Assembly (NCBI GenBank): GCA_025201345.1 | Contig: JAIXMG010000006.1 | Coordinates: forward strand, 682,001 to 746,000 | From: Thamnidium elegans | Lineage: Eukaryota > Mucoromycota > Mucoromycetes > Mucorales > Mucoraceae | DNA: 64,000 nt | Direction: 5' to 3' | Shown: positions 37,839-49,111 of the stretch, piece by piece | Layout: each line of letters begins with the position of its first letter | Numbering within the stretch: position 1 is the first letter of the stretch | Position numbers and translations under genes: made by a program | Notes under the pieces: model-generated | Told to the model about the DNA's origin: nothing | Database searches by the model: none | What the model saw: only the letters and a program-made list of their open reading frames with translations

Positions 37839-40260
37839 TTAGCAGTAAAATGGTTTATGTGGAAAGAAAGAAAAACGAGAGAAAAATAGATGCAAGAAAA
37901 AAGGGGGAGGGAGGAAAGAGAGAGATTAATCTATTATATATCCAAAAATCAAAAATCTATTATTAAAGAAGGGAAACGATATTAATTCTAGGGCGAAAAA
38001 GAAAAAAGAAATAAAAAACGATGATAGTATTTTAACATCAGCACCTTTTTTTTATATAAAAAGAAATTTGATAGTTACTTGATTGTTCGTCTTTATGATT
38101 CGCTTAAACCTATAAAAAAAATATTTAATGTTTTGTCAAGTTTCAGCTACACGTACCAAAAAAAAACAAACTAACATTAGTATCTTTTTATTTTTTAAGA
38201 AAAAAAGAAAGGGGTATGGGGAGACTAAAATATATATACAAATGTAGGACTAGATGTTCTACAAAAAAAAAAAAAAAAAAAAAAAAAAAGTATTTCTCAA
38301 CGGGCCGTTTTTTTTTTATTCTTCACCCTTTTCAATATTTATTTTTTGTTGTTGTGTAGAACAAGTTGAAAATATTTGTAATATTTTTGACAGCTATTAC
38401 AAAGAGCAAGTCACTGAACGGTAAAAAAAAAAAAAAAAAAAAAAAAAAAGCTTCTTTTTTTAGAGTTTAAACAGAGAAAAGCTCACCAAAGCAACTAATC
38501 GGTAACACGACTTCTTTTATATGCTTAGTAGTATTATCTACACACGAGTGCAAGTTACTGAGATTTCCAGGGATTCAAGTAATTCAAAATATTCTAGCAG
38601 GAAATAAAAAAGAGAAAGAGAGAGAACATAAATTATGTTAATTTCGCTGGCTGGCTAAATGTTACTACCGAGATTTTTTTTTTTTTTTTTTTGCCCAATT
38701 GGTACGATGTTTGCCATAAACGCACTCTTGGCGTTCATCTAAATCGCTTTGTACGGGTGTTACACGTCCATTACAACTCCCGGGTTGACTTTATACAAGT
38801 ATTTCCAACCTTCAAACTACTTTATGCGCGTGAAAATAATTTAGCAAGTAATAAAAATGTTAAAAGATGAGCATTCAGTGCATACTATTATCATCTGAAT
38901 TAATAAATGATCTTGATGTAAATTTAGCTCAGGAGACTTTTTATATCAAAGTTAAATCAACTGATTTTGAATCAATCAAAAATACTGATCTGCTCCATCT
39001 TTTTAGCCAGTAAAATACGATTCGTTCTGGTATTAGCGTCAGGTATATATCTGCTCATCATCATCCGTAGTAGTGCTCAAAATCTTTGGTCATACGGTGG
39101 TTACAATAATTGCTTAGTAAAAGAGGGAGTGTATGTTAAATGATCTCCTGACTTTTTTTTTTTTTTACACTCAATGAAAAGAAAGACAAAAATCAATAAA
39201 AAAAAGGGTACTGTTTAAAAAAAAAGCTTTGTGTCGCTTCTCCAAAAAAAAAAACTTAGGGTGTACAAGACAATAAAAAAAGATGTCTAGAACCAGTTGG
39301 GCGTGTAACAACGGAATATGAAATTCTTATCGGCATAATAATTTGGGTACATTTTGTACACACAATATGTATATTAAAAATTATATAAAATAAACTGGTT
39401 ATTTTCATATATATTTGTACGCATTTTAATATTTGGTTTGGTCACGATACCCCGCGGGTGAACCGGACTACAAACCCTTTTTCGATAGTATATATAGTGA
39501 GAGTTCTATATAATAGGAGGAAGAGTATTTACCCTTTTTGTGTACACTTAGGAACTTTTATATATAACTGATGAAAGACTGATTAATTTAAAAATTAACC
39601 GAAAAGGATTAAATAATCCCCAATGTGATAGCTTTTATGTAATATAAACCTTTACTCTTTTTATATATTATCAATTAGAGATTGCATTTTTTCTACTAAA
39701 CTAAAGTTTTATAGCATGCGTTTCCTTATTGACCAATAAATGGACACATTATTTCAAAATGCTTTTTGTGCAACAATTACACAGTATCTACATATTTGAT
39801 CATGAGTATCAAAACTGACAATGACTTTATACCATATATCGAAACGTGCAAGATTTACTGAACCAATAAAAATTGCGAAATAATCGAGCTGTTGGGATGT
39901 AAACTTGGTTGTCGATCTGCTTCTCATAAAGCATGGTTATACAGCCCACAGACCTCTGACAAATGGTTTATCGATCTCACTCTCTTTTTTACAGTATATT
40001 AAGGCCAATGGTTTAAAACACATGATTTATATATAGTATCATGTGCTTGATTCAAGTTGTTGTTTTTATCTCAAGTATAAAATTTACGCTTTAAAAGGAG
40101 GGGAGAGGAATTTTTTTTATTTATTTACTTTATATTTTATTTTCCACTTGCACAATTTTTTCTCTTGTTAAGAAAAAAAAAAAAAAAAAAAAAAGGCGAC
40201 ATTACCGTTCTACCCCAAGTTGCTAATTAACAAAAAAAAAAAAAAAAGAAAAGAATTGAA
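37839..40260. other. Long low-complexity intergenic region
   Basis: About 2.4 kb with many A or T runs of 15-25 nt (37741, 38262, 38421, 38678, 40172). It contains a 48-codon ORF at 38867-39013 (MSIQCILLSSELINDL...), a broken frame at 39802-40002, and a small GC-rich palindromic spot near 39435-39476. Upstream regions of both ADAM (-) and the glycosyltransferase (+) lie here. Confidence 0.5.
39802..40002 (+). pseudogene. Short broken coding frame, unrecognised
   Basis: An ATG-initiated frame of 66 codons (MSIKTDNDFIPYIETCKIY, stop, then ELLGCKLGCRSASHKAWLY, DKWFIDLTLFF) is interrupted by a single TGA at 39859-39861 and ends with TAA at 40000. The sequence after the stop looks protein-like. 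Family unknown; it may be a fragment of a larger decayed gene. Confidence 0.3.
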
Positions 40261-41526
40261 ATGCGTATTGCTATTATTACCGAAAACTTTTTACCAAAAG
40301 TAGACGGAGTAACACGTACGTTAGCCCGCTTACTGGAACATTTACAAGTGACTTCGCATCAAGTTTTACTTTTAGGACCTGAAACGCAGTTAAAAACATA
40401 CGCGGGGGCGCAACTGATTGGGACATTTGGGCTTCCCTTTTTTCTCTACCCCGAATTAAAACTAAATTTCTGGCGACCACGGTTTACAGAGAGTTTGATC
40501 GAGTTCCAGCCAGATGTGATTCATTTGGTAGATCCGGTGTTTTTAGGAGCAGTGGGGTTGGCGGTAATTCGCTACTACCTGCCCAAGACAGCGATTGTAT
40601 CCTCTTATCACACCAATTTAGCAGTCTACTGTGACCATTTCGGGTACGGGTTTTTAACGTCAGTGATGTGGAGGTGGAACCAGTTCTGTCATTCGTTTAG
40701 CGGTACGATTGCGTGTCCTTCAGCTTCGACGCTGTCTATTTTGGTCGAGCACGGGTTTAAGAATATCAGTGTGTGGCCTCGCGGTGTCGATATTTCGCAG
40801 TTTTCACCCGCTCAAAGATCCGACAATCTTCGGTCGCGTTGGATGGAGGAAGATCTCTCCGATTCAAAATCTATCATCTTGTATGTGGGCCGAGTCTCGT
40901 ACGAAAAAAATATTAAGTTAGTGATTGAAGCCTACGGCCAGATGGACCACGCACAGTGCCACCTAGTGATTGTAGGTCACGGACCGGCGTTTGATGAAAT
41001 TCAATCGCTGTGCTTGGAAGCAAGTATACCAGTGACGTTTACGGGATATTTACAAGGACAAGACTTGGCACAGGCGTACGCGTCTGCAGATATATTTGCG
41101 TTTCCATCTACGACTGAAACATTTGGACAGGTGGTGTTGGAGGCAATGGCGTCGGGGCTGCCGGTGGTGGGATTGGAAGCAGAGGGAGTAAAGGATCTAG
41201 TGTGTCATCAACGTACTGGATTGTTGATGAATGCTAAGTTATCGTTAGAAGAACAAGTTATTACCTATCGTAAATTATTAGTACGGTTGGTGACACAAAA
41301 GGATGCGTGTTACGAGATGAGTCAAGAAGCTGTGAAGAAAGCTAAAACCTATACTTGGTATAAAGCCATGCATTGTATGGTTAAAATCTATCAACGGGCA
41401 GCTGGTATTGTGTCAATTACTAATGAGATAAAGGAAGACGGAGAAGATAGTGGAGTAGAAGAAGATTACGTGCCTGAAAATGAAACTATTTATTTAAGCC
41501 AGAAGAATAAAATCGATTGGATATGA
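40261..41526 (+). CDS. GT4-family glycosyltransferase (GDP-mannose/SQD2-like)
   Basis: A single 421-codon exon. The N-terminal MRIAIITENFLPKVDGVTR is the typical GT4 opening (D/T-x-F-P-x-x-G-V-x-x). The acceptor half includes DVIHLVDPVFLG, SSYHTNLAVY and WPRGVDISQFSP. The donor half has ILYVGRVSYEKN, LVIVGHGP, FTGYLQGQDLAQAYASADIF and the E-x7-E motif at Glu286/Glu294 followed by AMASGLPVVG. The closest families are SQD2-type sulfoquinovosyltransferases and GDP-mannose alpha-mannosyltransferases; the donor is not certain. There is no signal peptide or membrane segment. The gene is intronless and GC-richer than its neighbours. A Glu/Asp-rich tail of about 40 residues extends past the enzyme. 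Confidence 0.85.
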   Translation: MRIAIITENFLPKVDGVTRTLARLLEHLQVTSHQVLLLGPETQLKTYAGAQLIGTFGLPFFLYPELKLNFWRPRFTESLIEFQPDVIHLVDPVFLGAVGLAVIRYYLPKTAIVSSYHTNLAVYCDHFGYGFLTSVMWRWNQFCHSFSGTIACPSASTLSILVEHGFKNISVWPRGVDISQFSPAQRSDNLRSRWMEEDLSDSKSIILYVGRVSYEKNIKLVIEAYGQMDHAQCHLVIVGHGPAFDEIQSLCLEASIPVTFTGYLQGQDLAQAYASADIFAFPSTTETFGQVVLEAMASGLPVVGLEAEGVKDLVCHQRTGLLMNAKLSLEEQVITYRKLLVRLVTQKDACYEMSQEAVKKAKTYTWYKAMHCMVKIYQRAAGIVSITNEIKEDGEDSGVEEDYVPENETIYLSQKNKIDWI

Positions 41527-41901
41527 TTTTGAAAAAAAAGACCCTGTTTCTTTTCTTTTTTTTAAAAAAAAAGAGGCTAAAATAGTTGAATCTCCGGATT
41601 TTTTTTTTTTTTTGCTTGTTTTTAATATTATTGTGCAATGTTTATTTTGTTTAAAAAAGGGGAGTAAAAAAAAATAAGCCTCAGGATTTTCTTTTAAGAA
41701 GTGAACAATATAAAAATGGAGTTCCGAATTGGAAAATCGTGATTTGCGGCTGTTTGGCGTGTGAAAGTTTTTTTTTCGTTTAATAAAATGTAATAGCGCG
41801 GAAACCTAAAATCAGCCTTATTTCTGATTATGCAATGGAATTTTATCATTGTCTTTTCTGTTATTTTTTGCAACTGTTTTTTTTTTCTAATTTTTTGTCG
41901 A

Positions 41902-41935
<34 letters not shown>

Positions 41936-42449
41936 TTCCTAAGCAACATGTAACAAAAAAAAAAGAAAAAAAAAAAAAGTAGATTATCATATATAAAAAA
42001 AAAAAACTCAATCTGGGTAACAAAAAAAAAAAAAAAAAAAAAAAAAGTTTAAATAGAAATACGGGTATGAGCTTTTTACTAGCATTTTAGCTGAATTCTA
42101 ATATTAAAATAGAGTGAAAGAAGGAAAGGAAAGTGTTGACATTTATAGGGGCCATAATTTCCCAGCTCACATATTATAATTAACAAACTAAAAAAGAGTA
42201 AATTTGGGAGTTTAGTACTGAAACACATTGACCTACTTTGTACCTTTTCTTAAATAGAAAAAAAAAAAAACTTAATTTTTCTCTTGTTCCGTCTGTCTTT
42301 TTTTTTTTTTTTTTTTTTTTTTTTTATTTTTTATTTTTTATTTATTTTCTTCTTTTCTCTTCTTTTCTCTTTTTTCCTTTTTCCTTTTTTTTTTTTTTTC
42401 TCTTCTTCTTACCTGTATTAAAAAGTTAATGTAAAAAAAAAAAATAATT
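41527..42449. other. Homopolymer-rich intergenic region
   Basis: A 923-bp spacer dominated by A and T runs, including about 30 T at 41905-41934 and T-rich tracts at 42300-42400 with interspersed C. ORFs here are poly-Lys or poly-Phe artefacts. No gene. Confidence 0.6.
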
Positions 42450-43902
42450 ATGTCAACAATAAAAAAAGACAACAAATCAATCAAAGGTTTGTTATAAAAT
42501 AAAAAATAAAAAAATGTAATTTTTTCTTATTTAAAATATGCCTAGTAAAAGTATTTTATATCCTTCGTGGTTCAAAGTCTACTCGATTGACTACATTTAC
42601 TACTATAAACGATGAACAAAATGATTTATCCATAGTACCTATTTCATTAAAAACTTGTTTATGGTCAATTTGTTCTTCAAGGTAATATAATACAAAAAAA
42701 AACTTTTTTCAAAAAAAAAAAAAAAAAAAAATCCTTTTTTTTTCTTCTTTTTAGTTCCAACTGATACACGTGATACGCAACCTTACTTACATCTTTTTGT
42801 TTAGTCCGGATATGATTTGTAGAGATCACGATTTGTCTATTTATACTGCTAATTTTCACGAATCAGGACTTGGACCTAGTAAAAAACGCGATTCTCTTAT
42901 ATGGGAAGGTCATGGTTTATTAAGCTGGATTATGGATCAATCAAAAGAAGAAATTCAAATTTATGGAAAGTCGATTGATACATCGATTGATATTTACATT
43001 GAACTTCAACCCGTGAGTAAACACTAAAAAAAATAAAATATATTATTAATTACTAACTCTTTTATTATTATAGACCATGAAGTGGTTAAAAGATGACTAC
43101 TTTTCTGCGTTAAGAAATAAATCTTTTGAACAATTCAAGAGCACAATACAAACACCACTTCATCCTATATGTAATTGTTACAGTACAGAAGATGTTACAT
43201 ACCCATCAAGACAAATAGCTTCTCCCCCTCCTTCTTCCTCAAACCATAAAGAAACTGAATTCGATCGTTATTTACGGCAAAGGGTACAACCAGACAACAA
43301 TACTAGCCCTCCAACGCCTTCTCGACTAGCTAGTAGCACCAATGTACCTGTATTTCGACCAGAACCAATATTTCCAACTTCTACTAATACCACTATAAAT
43401 AATAACAACAATAATAATGAATATAACAAACGTACTCGATTGAATTCTCCACCTACTTTTTATAAAGAAACGCATCACGGTGATTTAACTTTACCTATTC
43501 CTTCTTCCATGACTTATAGTACTGCTAAAAAAGATATTAGAAGATCTGCTTTTACTATTGCCTCTTTATCAGAATCAAAAGATCAACAGCAGCAGCAACA
43601 ACAACAACAACAACAGCGTTATTTACCTCCTTCTACTTCCAATTCTTCCGCTTCTTCTTCTTCACCACCCTCTAATTATAAATTAGATGATAATAATATT
43701 CCTGTAATTTATACTCCAAGTAATAAAAAAAGAAAGAAGAATCCTATCATTATGCCTGCCTCTACTGCTACTACTACTACTACTAGTACTACTACTACTA
43801 CAGCAGCATCAACATCACCAGCATCAACAATTGAAAATCATGCATCTGGCTCAAGAACAATGTATCAAAAATCTACGTCACAACAACAACAAAACATACA
43901 GC

Positions 43903-43936
<34 letters not shown>

Positions 43937-44158
43937 GCAGCAGCAACAACAACAAAATATGCAACAAGTAAATACAGTTGTACGTACTTATTATGAAGTT
44001 GATAGAGACAATCAAGGCGCTTATATATTACCAGTTGAAATTGACTCTTGGACAGTAGTTGATCTCGGTACGGTAATTTATGAACGACCCGCGTACCATA
44101 ATCAACGATATATATATCCAGCCAATTATACAGTGAGAAAGTAAAATATATGAATGAC

Positions 44159-44191
<33 letters not shown>

Positions 44192-44817
44192 AATATATAT
44201 ATCATTTATAGATGGTACAGAAGTATGGTGGATCCCAAAAGTGACACACAATATACATGTCGTATTTTAGAAAATGGAAGGGAACCTAAATTTGAAGTAA
44301 CAGCTGATGATTGTCCAATGACGTATTCTGGACCGACACCTACAACAGTTTGGACTATTATAGTCAGGTAAAAATATATTTCATCATTATTATTTGTGCA
44401 ACTGTATATTTACCTGTTAAAAATAGACGGGCTTTTGCTATACGTAATCAAGAATATGGTCATAATCCAGTTGGACCCGATTTCTTTGGGTTACGTAAAA
44501 ATACAATTGCTAAAATGATTCAAGATTTACCAAATGCATCTAAATGTTCTCAATATGTTTGGCAAACATTTGAACCTGCAAGGTTTAATAAACCTGGCCG
44601 TAATCGACGAAGAGCTGATTCAACTTTACCTGGGTCTTTGTTAGGTGGAGTCAATTATGGATTAACTAGTAGTAGATTGATACACAATACCAATTTAACT
44701 TCTACTCAACATTCATACAGAGCAAATAGTAATCAATCCTCTCCTTCTTCTCCTACAAATGAAGACGAATCCAATACTCCACACAATCATCGTCCAAGTA
44801 TTGTTGAAACAGCTTAA
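42450..44817 (+). CDS. Spt21/Ams2-type N-terminal domain fused to FYRN-FYRC
   Basis: Six exons, 42450..42486, 42546..42681, 42805..43012, 43074..44140, 44212..44367, 44427..44817, give 664 residues. Residues ~11-125 (KVFYILRGSKSTRLTTF, PISLKTCLWSICSSSPDMI, LSIYTANFHESG, WEGHGLLSWIM) follow the N-terminal domain of Ams2/Spt21, regulators of histone gene transcription. A low-complexity linker carries two poly-Gln tracts and poly-Asn/Thr/Ser. About 444-482 is an FYRN motif (SWTVVDLGTVIYERPAYHNQ) and about 483-560 an FYRC motif (WYRSMVDPKSDTQYTCRI, PTTVWTIIV), as in MLL and TBRG1. Likely a nuclear chromatin protein. All exon joins keep frame, supporting one gene. The acceptor of exon 2 is ambiguous by 6 nt. 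Confidence 0.75.
43585..43960 (+). repeat. CAA/CAG poly-glutamine tracts
   Basis: Two trinucleotide tracts lie inside the Spt21/FYR gene: about 11 Gln codons near 43585-43617 and about 20 near 43894-43957, broken by one Asn-Ile and one Asn-Met. CAA and CAG are mixed, which usually slows expansion. An ACT run (poly-Thr) lies at 43767-43802. Confidence 0.85.
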
Positions 44818-45316
44818 AAAAAGATATATATATGCCCTTTTTTCTCTTTCCTTTTTATATATTATATGTTCTTCCCCTTCTTTTCTACCTGTTCTATTAT
44901 ATGTATGTACACACAAACAAACAAACAAACAAACATATTTATATTATTAAAATGTCTAATGTCACACTTATCTAAAGTAACTGGGTCTTTTAAGCTGATT
45001 TCAATGTCAACAAGATTGAACTGCAAAATAATAAAATTGAGCGAGTTAAAGTGGGGGAAACTTTTTCCCAACAAACAAATTGCGTATGCAGTCAACGCAC
45101 CGCTAAAGTACGTTTTCTGAAATAAAAGTTCGGATCTATAAAAAATAATAATCAAAGGGCGGGGTTTGATTCTCAAAGGGCAGGTTGTTGAATAAAAGAC
45201 GGTAAACAAATTTGCATTGTGCGGATTTGATCAATGCTGCCACTATTATTTTATAATTAGATGGAAGATACTTTCAAACATGTATCATACACATTCACGG
45301 AATGCTGAACAAAAGC
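44818..45316. other. Intergenic, 3' region of Spt21/FYR gene
   Basis: A 499-bp AT-rich spacer with a short (CAAA)n run at 44917-44934. ORFs of 60-115 codons on both strands show no domain. No gene. Confidence 0.5.
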
Positions 45317-45992
45317 TCAAAGATGCTCTGGAGGAACAGTATTACATGCTTCAAAGTTTCTTTTGATTTGTTGTAAGCGATAGGATAAGTTGTTCTTATC
45401 TATGTTTCCATCAGTATTTTTAGACAGTATCTTCTTAACAACAGACGATAACAAAACATATGAAGGATCTGCTCTATTTTTTTCGGGCATTTCATTTACT
45501 TTGTGCTTTGTTGTAAAGAAGCCAAGTGCAGCCATGGGATTCAACTCTTTATCATCGAGATGAACGGAGACAATTTCAGGTGTTAAAAGCACGCATTTTT
45601 TTTTGCCCATAGTTTACAACTTGCTTCCAAAAGGCAGATGTTACTGTTACTGAGAATGAATTGGTTTTGGAATTTAGTACTACTAAAGGAACTGGTGACT
45701 ATTACATCCACCATAAATTGAATTTCGATAATGATTGGCGGAAATTCGTCGTCTTTATCTTGGTTTGCAGCATCAGAAGGTATATTGGATCATATAATAA
45801 TTATTTGGGTCAGATAAATATCAACTGTGTTTGTGTTATTATTATATTACCAAGAAGGGAGCGAATAATTAAATTCATAATTTCTGAGTCTTTCAATAAT
45901 TCTTTACTTAAGAGATCTTTGACAGGTATCCATTTTAAAGGTAATGTGGTATATCCTGTATCTTTTGAACTCGAACTTTCCTTAGCAGACAT
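45317..45992 (-). pseudogene. Decayed PD-(D/E)XK nuclease/transposase-like gene
   Basis: On the minus strand coherent protein blocks follow in order but in different frames: SKDTGYTTLPLKWIPVKDLL (from ATG 45992), then VDIYL (45811-45825), PNNYYMIQY (about 45787-45809), IPSDAANQ with EFPPIIIEIQ (about 45700-45786), LEASCKLWAKK, then CVLLTPEIVSVHLDDKELNP, MAALGFFTTKHK and DPSYVLLSSVVKKIL, ending at 45317. The blocks are separated by about three frameshifts, one in a nine-A run. The IEIQ block and the LxPMxALG block recall mucoralean proteins annotated as PD-(D/E)XK nuclease-family transposases. I rely on memory of that family for the name. Confidence 0.5.
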
Positions 45993-46501
45993 TATAATCT
46001 ATAAGGGAAAAAAAAAAAAAAATTTCAGTTGTTACGCGTTACCTTTCTCACACATACTTCTCTTTCACGTCAACAGCCTGCCCTTTGATTTTTTTTTAGA
46101 TCCGAACTTTTATTTCGAAAACTGTATCACGTTATAAGCTTTAAAATGGACAACTTAAAATAACACCAAGTACCGCATAAATACCAGCCTAGAATCCCCT
46201 TTTTTTGTCTGAATCGTAAATACCGAGTTTTCGGATTCCTACAGCAATGAAGCAAAAATGGGGGCTTTTTTTTTTTTAAAAGTTCGACAAATTTGATTGA
46301 TGTGACACAACAGGAGAATTGAAGGTGGCGAAAAAAATCTCGAGAATTTTTTCTACCTTCATCTCTTTTTTTCTTGAAAAAAAACTTACATTTAGACAAT
46401 GGGATCGCATGGTAACAAGTAATACTATAAGGAGGGGGGAGTGTTGTCAACTCTTTTATTTTATATAATAACCGTCTCACTTTTTTTTTTTAGAATGGAT
46501 A
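45993..46501. other. Intergenic region upstream of small membrane protein
   Basis: A 509-bp AT-rich spacer. A short upstream ATG at 46495 (ATGGATAATGTG then TGA) makes a four-codon uORF overlapping the start of the small membrane-protein gene. Nothing else supported. Confidence 0.45.
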
Positions 46502-46736
46502 ATGTGTGACGGAATAGAACAAGTCACCATGGATTATAATTGTCAAAGACGGCCTTGGATGACAATTGCGCTTATTGTATCTATTTTATTGTTCATTATC
46601 ATACGAAAACAGGTACCACAAAAAAAAAATTAACAAAAAAAAAAGGACCATTTACTAATTTTAATTGCAGGAGTATATTGTACCGCCTAAACCAATACTG
46701 GATGAAGAAGAAGAACTGATGGCAACAGAGTTTTAA
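46502..46736 (+). CDS. Small single-pass membrane protein (58 aa)
   Basis: Two exons, 46502..46612 and 46671..46736, give 58 residues. An N-terminal hydrophilic part (MCDGIEQVTMDYNCQRRPW) is followed by one membrane helix (MTIALIVSILLFIIIRKQ) and a Pro/Glu-rich tail (VPPKPILDEEEEL). Positive residues on both flanks leave topology open. The intron has GTACCA and TTGCAG ends, and the frame is kept across it. Family not recognised. Small tail-anchored or assembly-factor proteins look like this, but no function can be assigned. An alternative start is Met at 46535. Confidence 0.5.
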
Positions 46737-46918
46737 AGTTTTTGACAGCTCCTATAAAGTGGTTTCCAAGGATAATTTACCTTTCTTTATTTTAGGGAGG
46801 GGGGAGTTGGTTTATTTTTAATTTTTTTTGAATAACCGAAATTGTATAAAAATACATTTTATTTTTATTTTAAACAAAAAAACTTTTTCTTCTTTTGTTC
46901 TTCTTAATATATATAAAC

Positions 46919-48400
46919 ATGTTTAGTGATATTAAAAGTAAATTAAAACGTAATGGTTCTAACACCTCACAAAAGTCGTGCGGGTTAGGAACAAGTAACT
47001 CTACACCCGTACTATGCAACCAACGAGAAAACTCGATACGTAAACGAACCAGCAGCGTGCTTTCCAAGCTTGCAAGCAGAACATCGATTCAAAGCATGGA
47101 TGTGGGTACCACCAGCTCCACCAGCTCCTCCAGTTCACCAGGGACACCACCACCTCAACGGTATGGACGATTTGCATCCAACGCTAGCCTACCCATTTCA
47201 ATCCACAACCACGATCATCTGAAACCAGGCAATAATGCCGAACTTCTATCCTACGACAAGACCCTGACCATGTACCTCGACAACGCTAAACGCACAAACG
47301 AGCCATCGATCCAGTGCGAGTTAGCGACCTACATTTACGAGTCCTCAAAATCGCTGCCAGAAAAAGAAAAGAAACCGTACGTCTGTGAAGCCACGAAGAT
47401 CTTAAAGACGTTGGCGCTCCGAGGACATGCCGAATCTCAGTATTATCTTGCAAACATATATGCTTCCAAACCCGATTTTGGAAATGCGTTCCCTTTGTTT
47501 GTTCAAGCAGCTAAACATCAACACGTTGACGCTGCTTACCGGTAAGTTGCCAAGAGAAAGGAAAAAAAAAAAAAAAAAAAAGACACTAATTTGTTTTTAG
47601 TGCAGCGAAATGTTATGAAGATGGTTTAGGTTGTTTAAAGAATAAGTCCAAAGCGGTTCAATATTACAAGTAAATATACCTTTTATTATAATAAAATAAT
47701 CATCTCATTTTTTTTTTTTTTTGTATTTAGATTGGCCGCAACTTTAAATCACCCAGGTGCCATGTATAGATTAGGATTAGCTGATATTCACGGAAGCCTT
47801 GGCCTGCAACGCAACATTCGAGACGGAAACAAGTGGCTCAAGCGGTCGGCTGTAGCTGCCACACCAGAGTACCCACACGCATTGCACGAGCTTGGCCTGC
47901 TCCACGAACGAGGACTCTCCGACATCATCTTTAAAGACGTCAGTTACTCGGTCCAGCTTTATGCACAGGCGGCCGATCTAGGCTACGCGCCCTCGGCGTA
48001 CAGGCTCGGCGAGTGCTTTGAGTACAGCTACCTGGGCTGCAAGAAAGATGCATTTACGTCCATTTACTACTATACCATTGCAGCGCGACAAGGAAGCGCA
48101 GAGGCTTGCTTTGCGTTGTCAGCGTGGTACTTGGGTGACGACATACAGCCAAATGAAGAAAAGGCCCTCTATTGGGCTAAAGTGGCAGCTCAAAAGGGAC
48201 TAGCGAAAGCGCAGTTCGCGATGGGATACTTTGCTGAGGTCGGAATTGGCAGACCTCAAGATCACGATGAGGCCAAAGGTTGGTACCAGAAGGCGGCGAG
48301 TCAAGGAGATCTGCAAGCGCAAAAGAGGCTTTGTTCAAGTAGTAGTTTGACACATCGTGTATCAATACCATCTACTATTGCGGTGGGAGAAGCAAGATAA
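46919..48400 (+). CDS. Sel1-repeat protein, Skt5/Chs4-like
   Basis: Three exons, 46919..47541, 47601..47669, 47731..48400, give 453 residues. The first ~110 residues are Ser/Thr-rich and probably disordered. From about 150 to 435 there are seven or eight Sel1/TPR-like repeats, e.g. AYRAAKCYEDGLGCLKNKSK, AMYRLGLADIHGSLGL, ALHELGLLHERGL, ACFALSAWYLG, AQFAMGYFAEVGIG. Fungal proteins of this plan (Skt5/Chs4 and relatives) recruit and activate chitin synthase at the cell surface. There is no C-terminal CaaX box (it ends VGEAR), unlike Skt5. The exons are GC-richer than the introns and flanks. A TTG upstream at 46895 is not a plausible start. Confidence 0.8.
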
Positions 48401-49063
48401 AATAAAGAGAGAGAGAGACAAAATGTACATATTATTACACTATCGTTACTGTAACGTCATTTTTTTTTATTTTTTTTTTTTAGCGTTTGAACTATTATTT
48501 TATTACTTTTTTTGTTTATTGCTAGTTTTTTTTTATTATTAAATCACACGTCATGTGAGGGGGTTTGATGAAACGGGATACGTGACAACAAAAACAAAAA
48601 AAGTTTATAGACCACACATAGGCCCAAGTAAGCTCTCGTGGGAAGAAAAGAGTTTTATAGTGCAAGTTGGTTTTGGGGTACATCGTGGTTCCAGTGCGAG
48701 AGTACGGTCTAAAAATGATTGACGATATCTGAGACTGAAAATTAGACGATCGATTTGATCTTTTTTAGAACACGGTGTACATCAATCTTTGCTTGGGTAT
48801 ATTCTATGGTTGTAAATAGTCTATAATGCTGAAACTTTAAATGTTTCGTGGTGGATTATCCACAGAACTTAGGCTTATTGCATCTTACGCCAATATCGTC
48901 TACATCAAAAATTATGATTAATATACTATTCTCATCAAATACGCAAAAATAAATATAATACTTGTAAACCAATCTTGCGATGAAACTGTTTTCTCTACAG
49001 CAATTGGTTTGGAGAGAAGGACCTGGTCTATCTTGATCATCCCAAATGGAATTCGCGATATCA

Positions 49064-49111
<48 letters not shown>

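Noticed and set aside
41694..42429. Poly-Lys and poly-Phe ORFs of 60-109 codons
   Set aside because: They are translations of A and T homopolymers, not genes.
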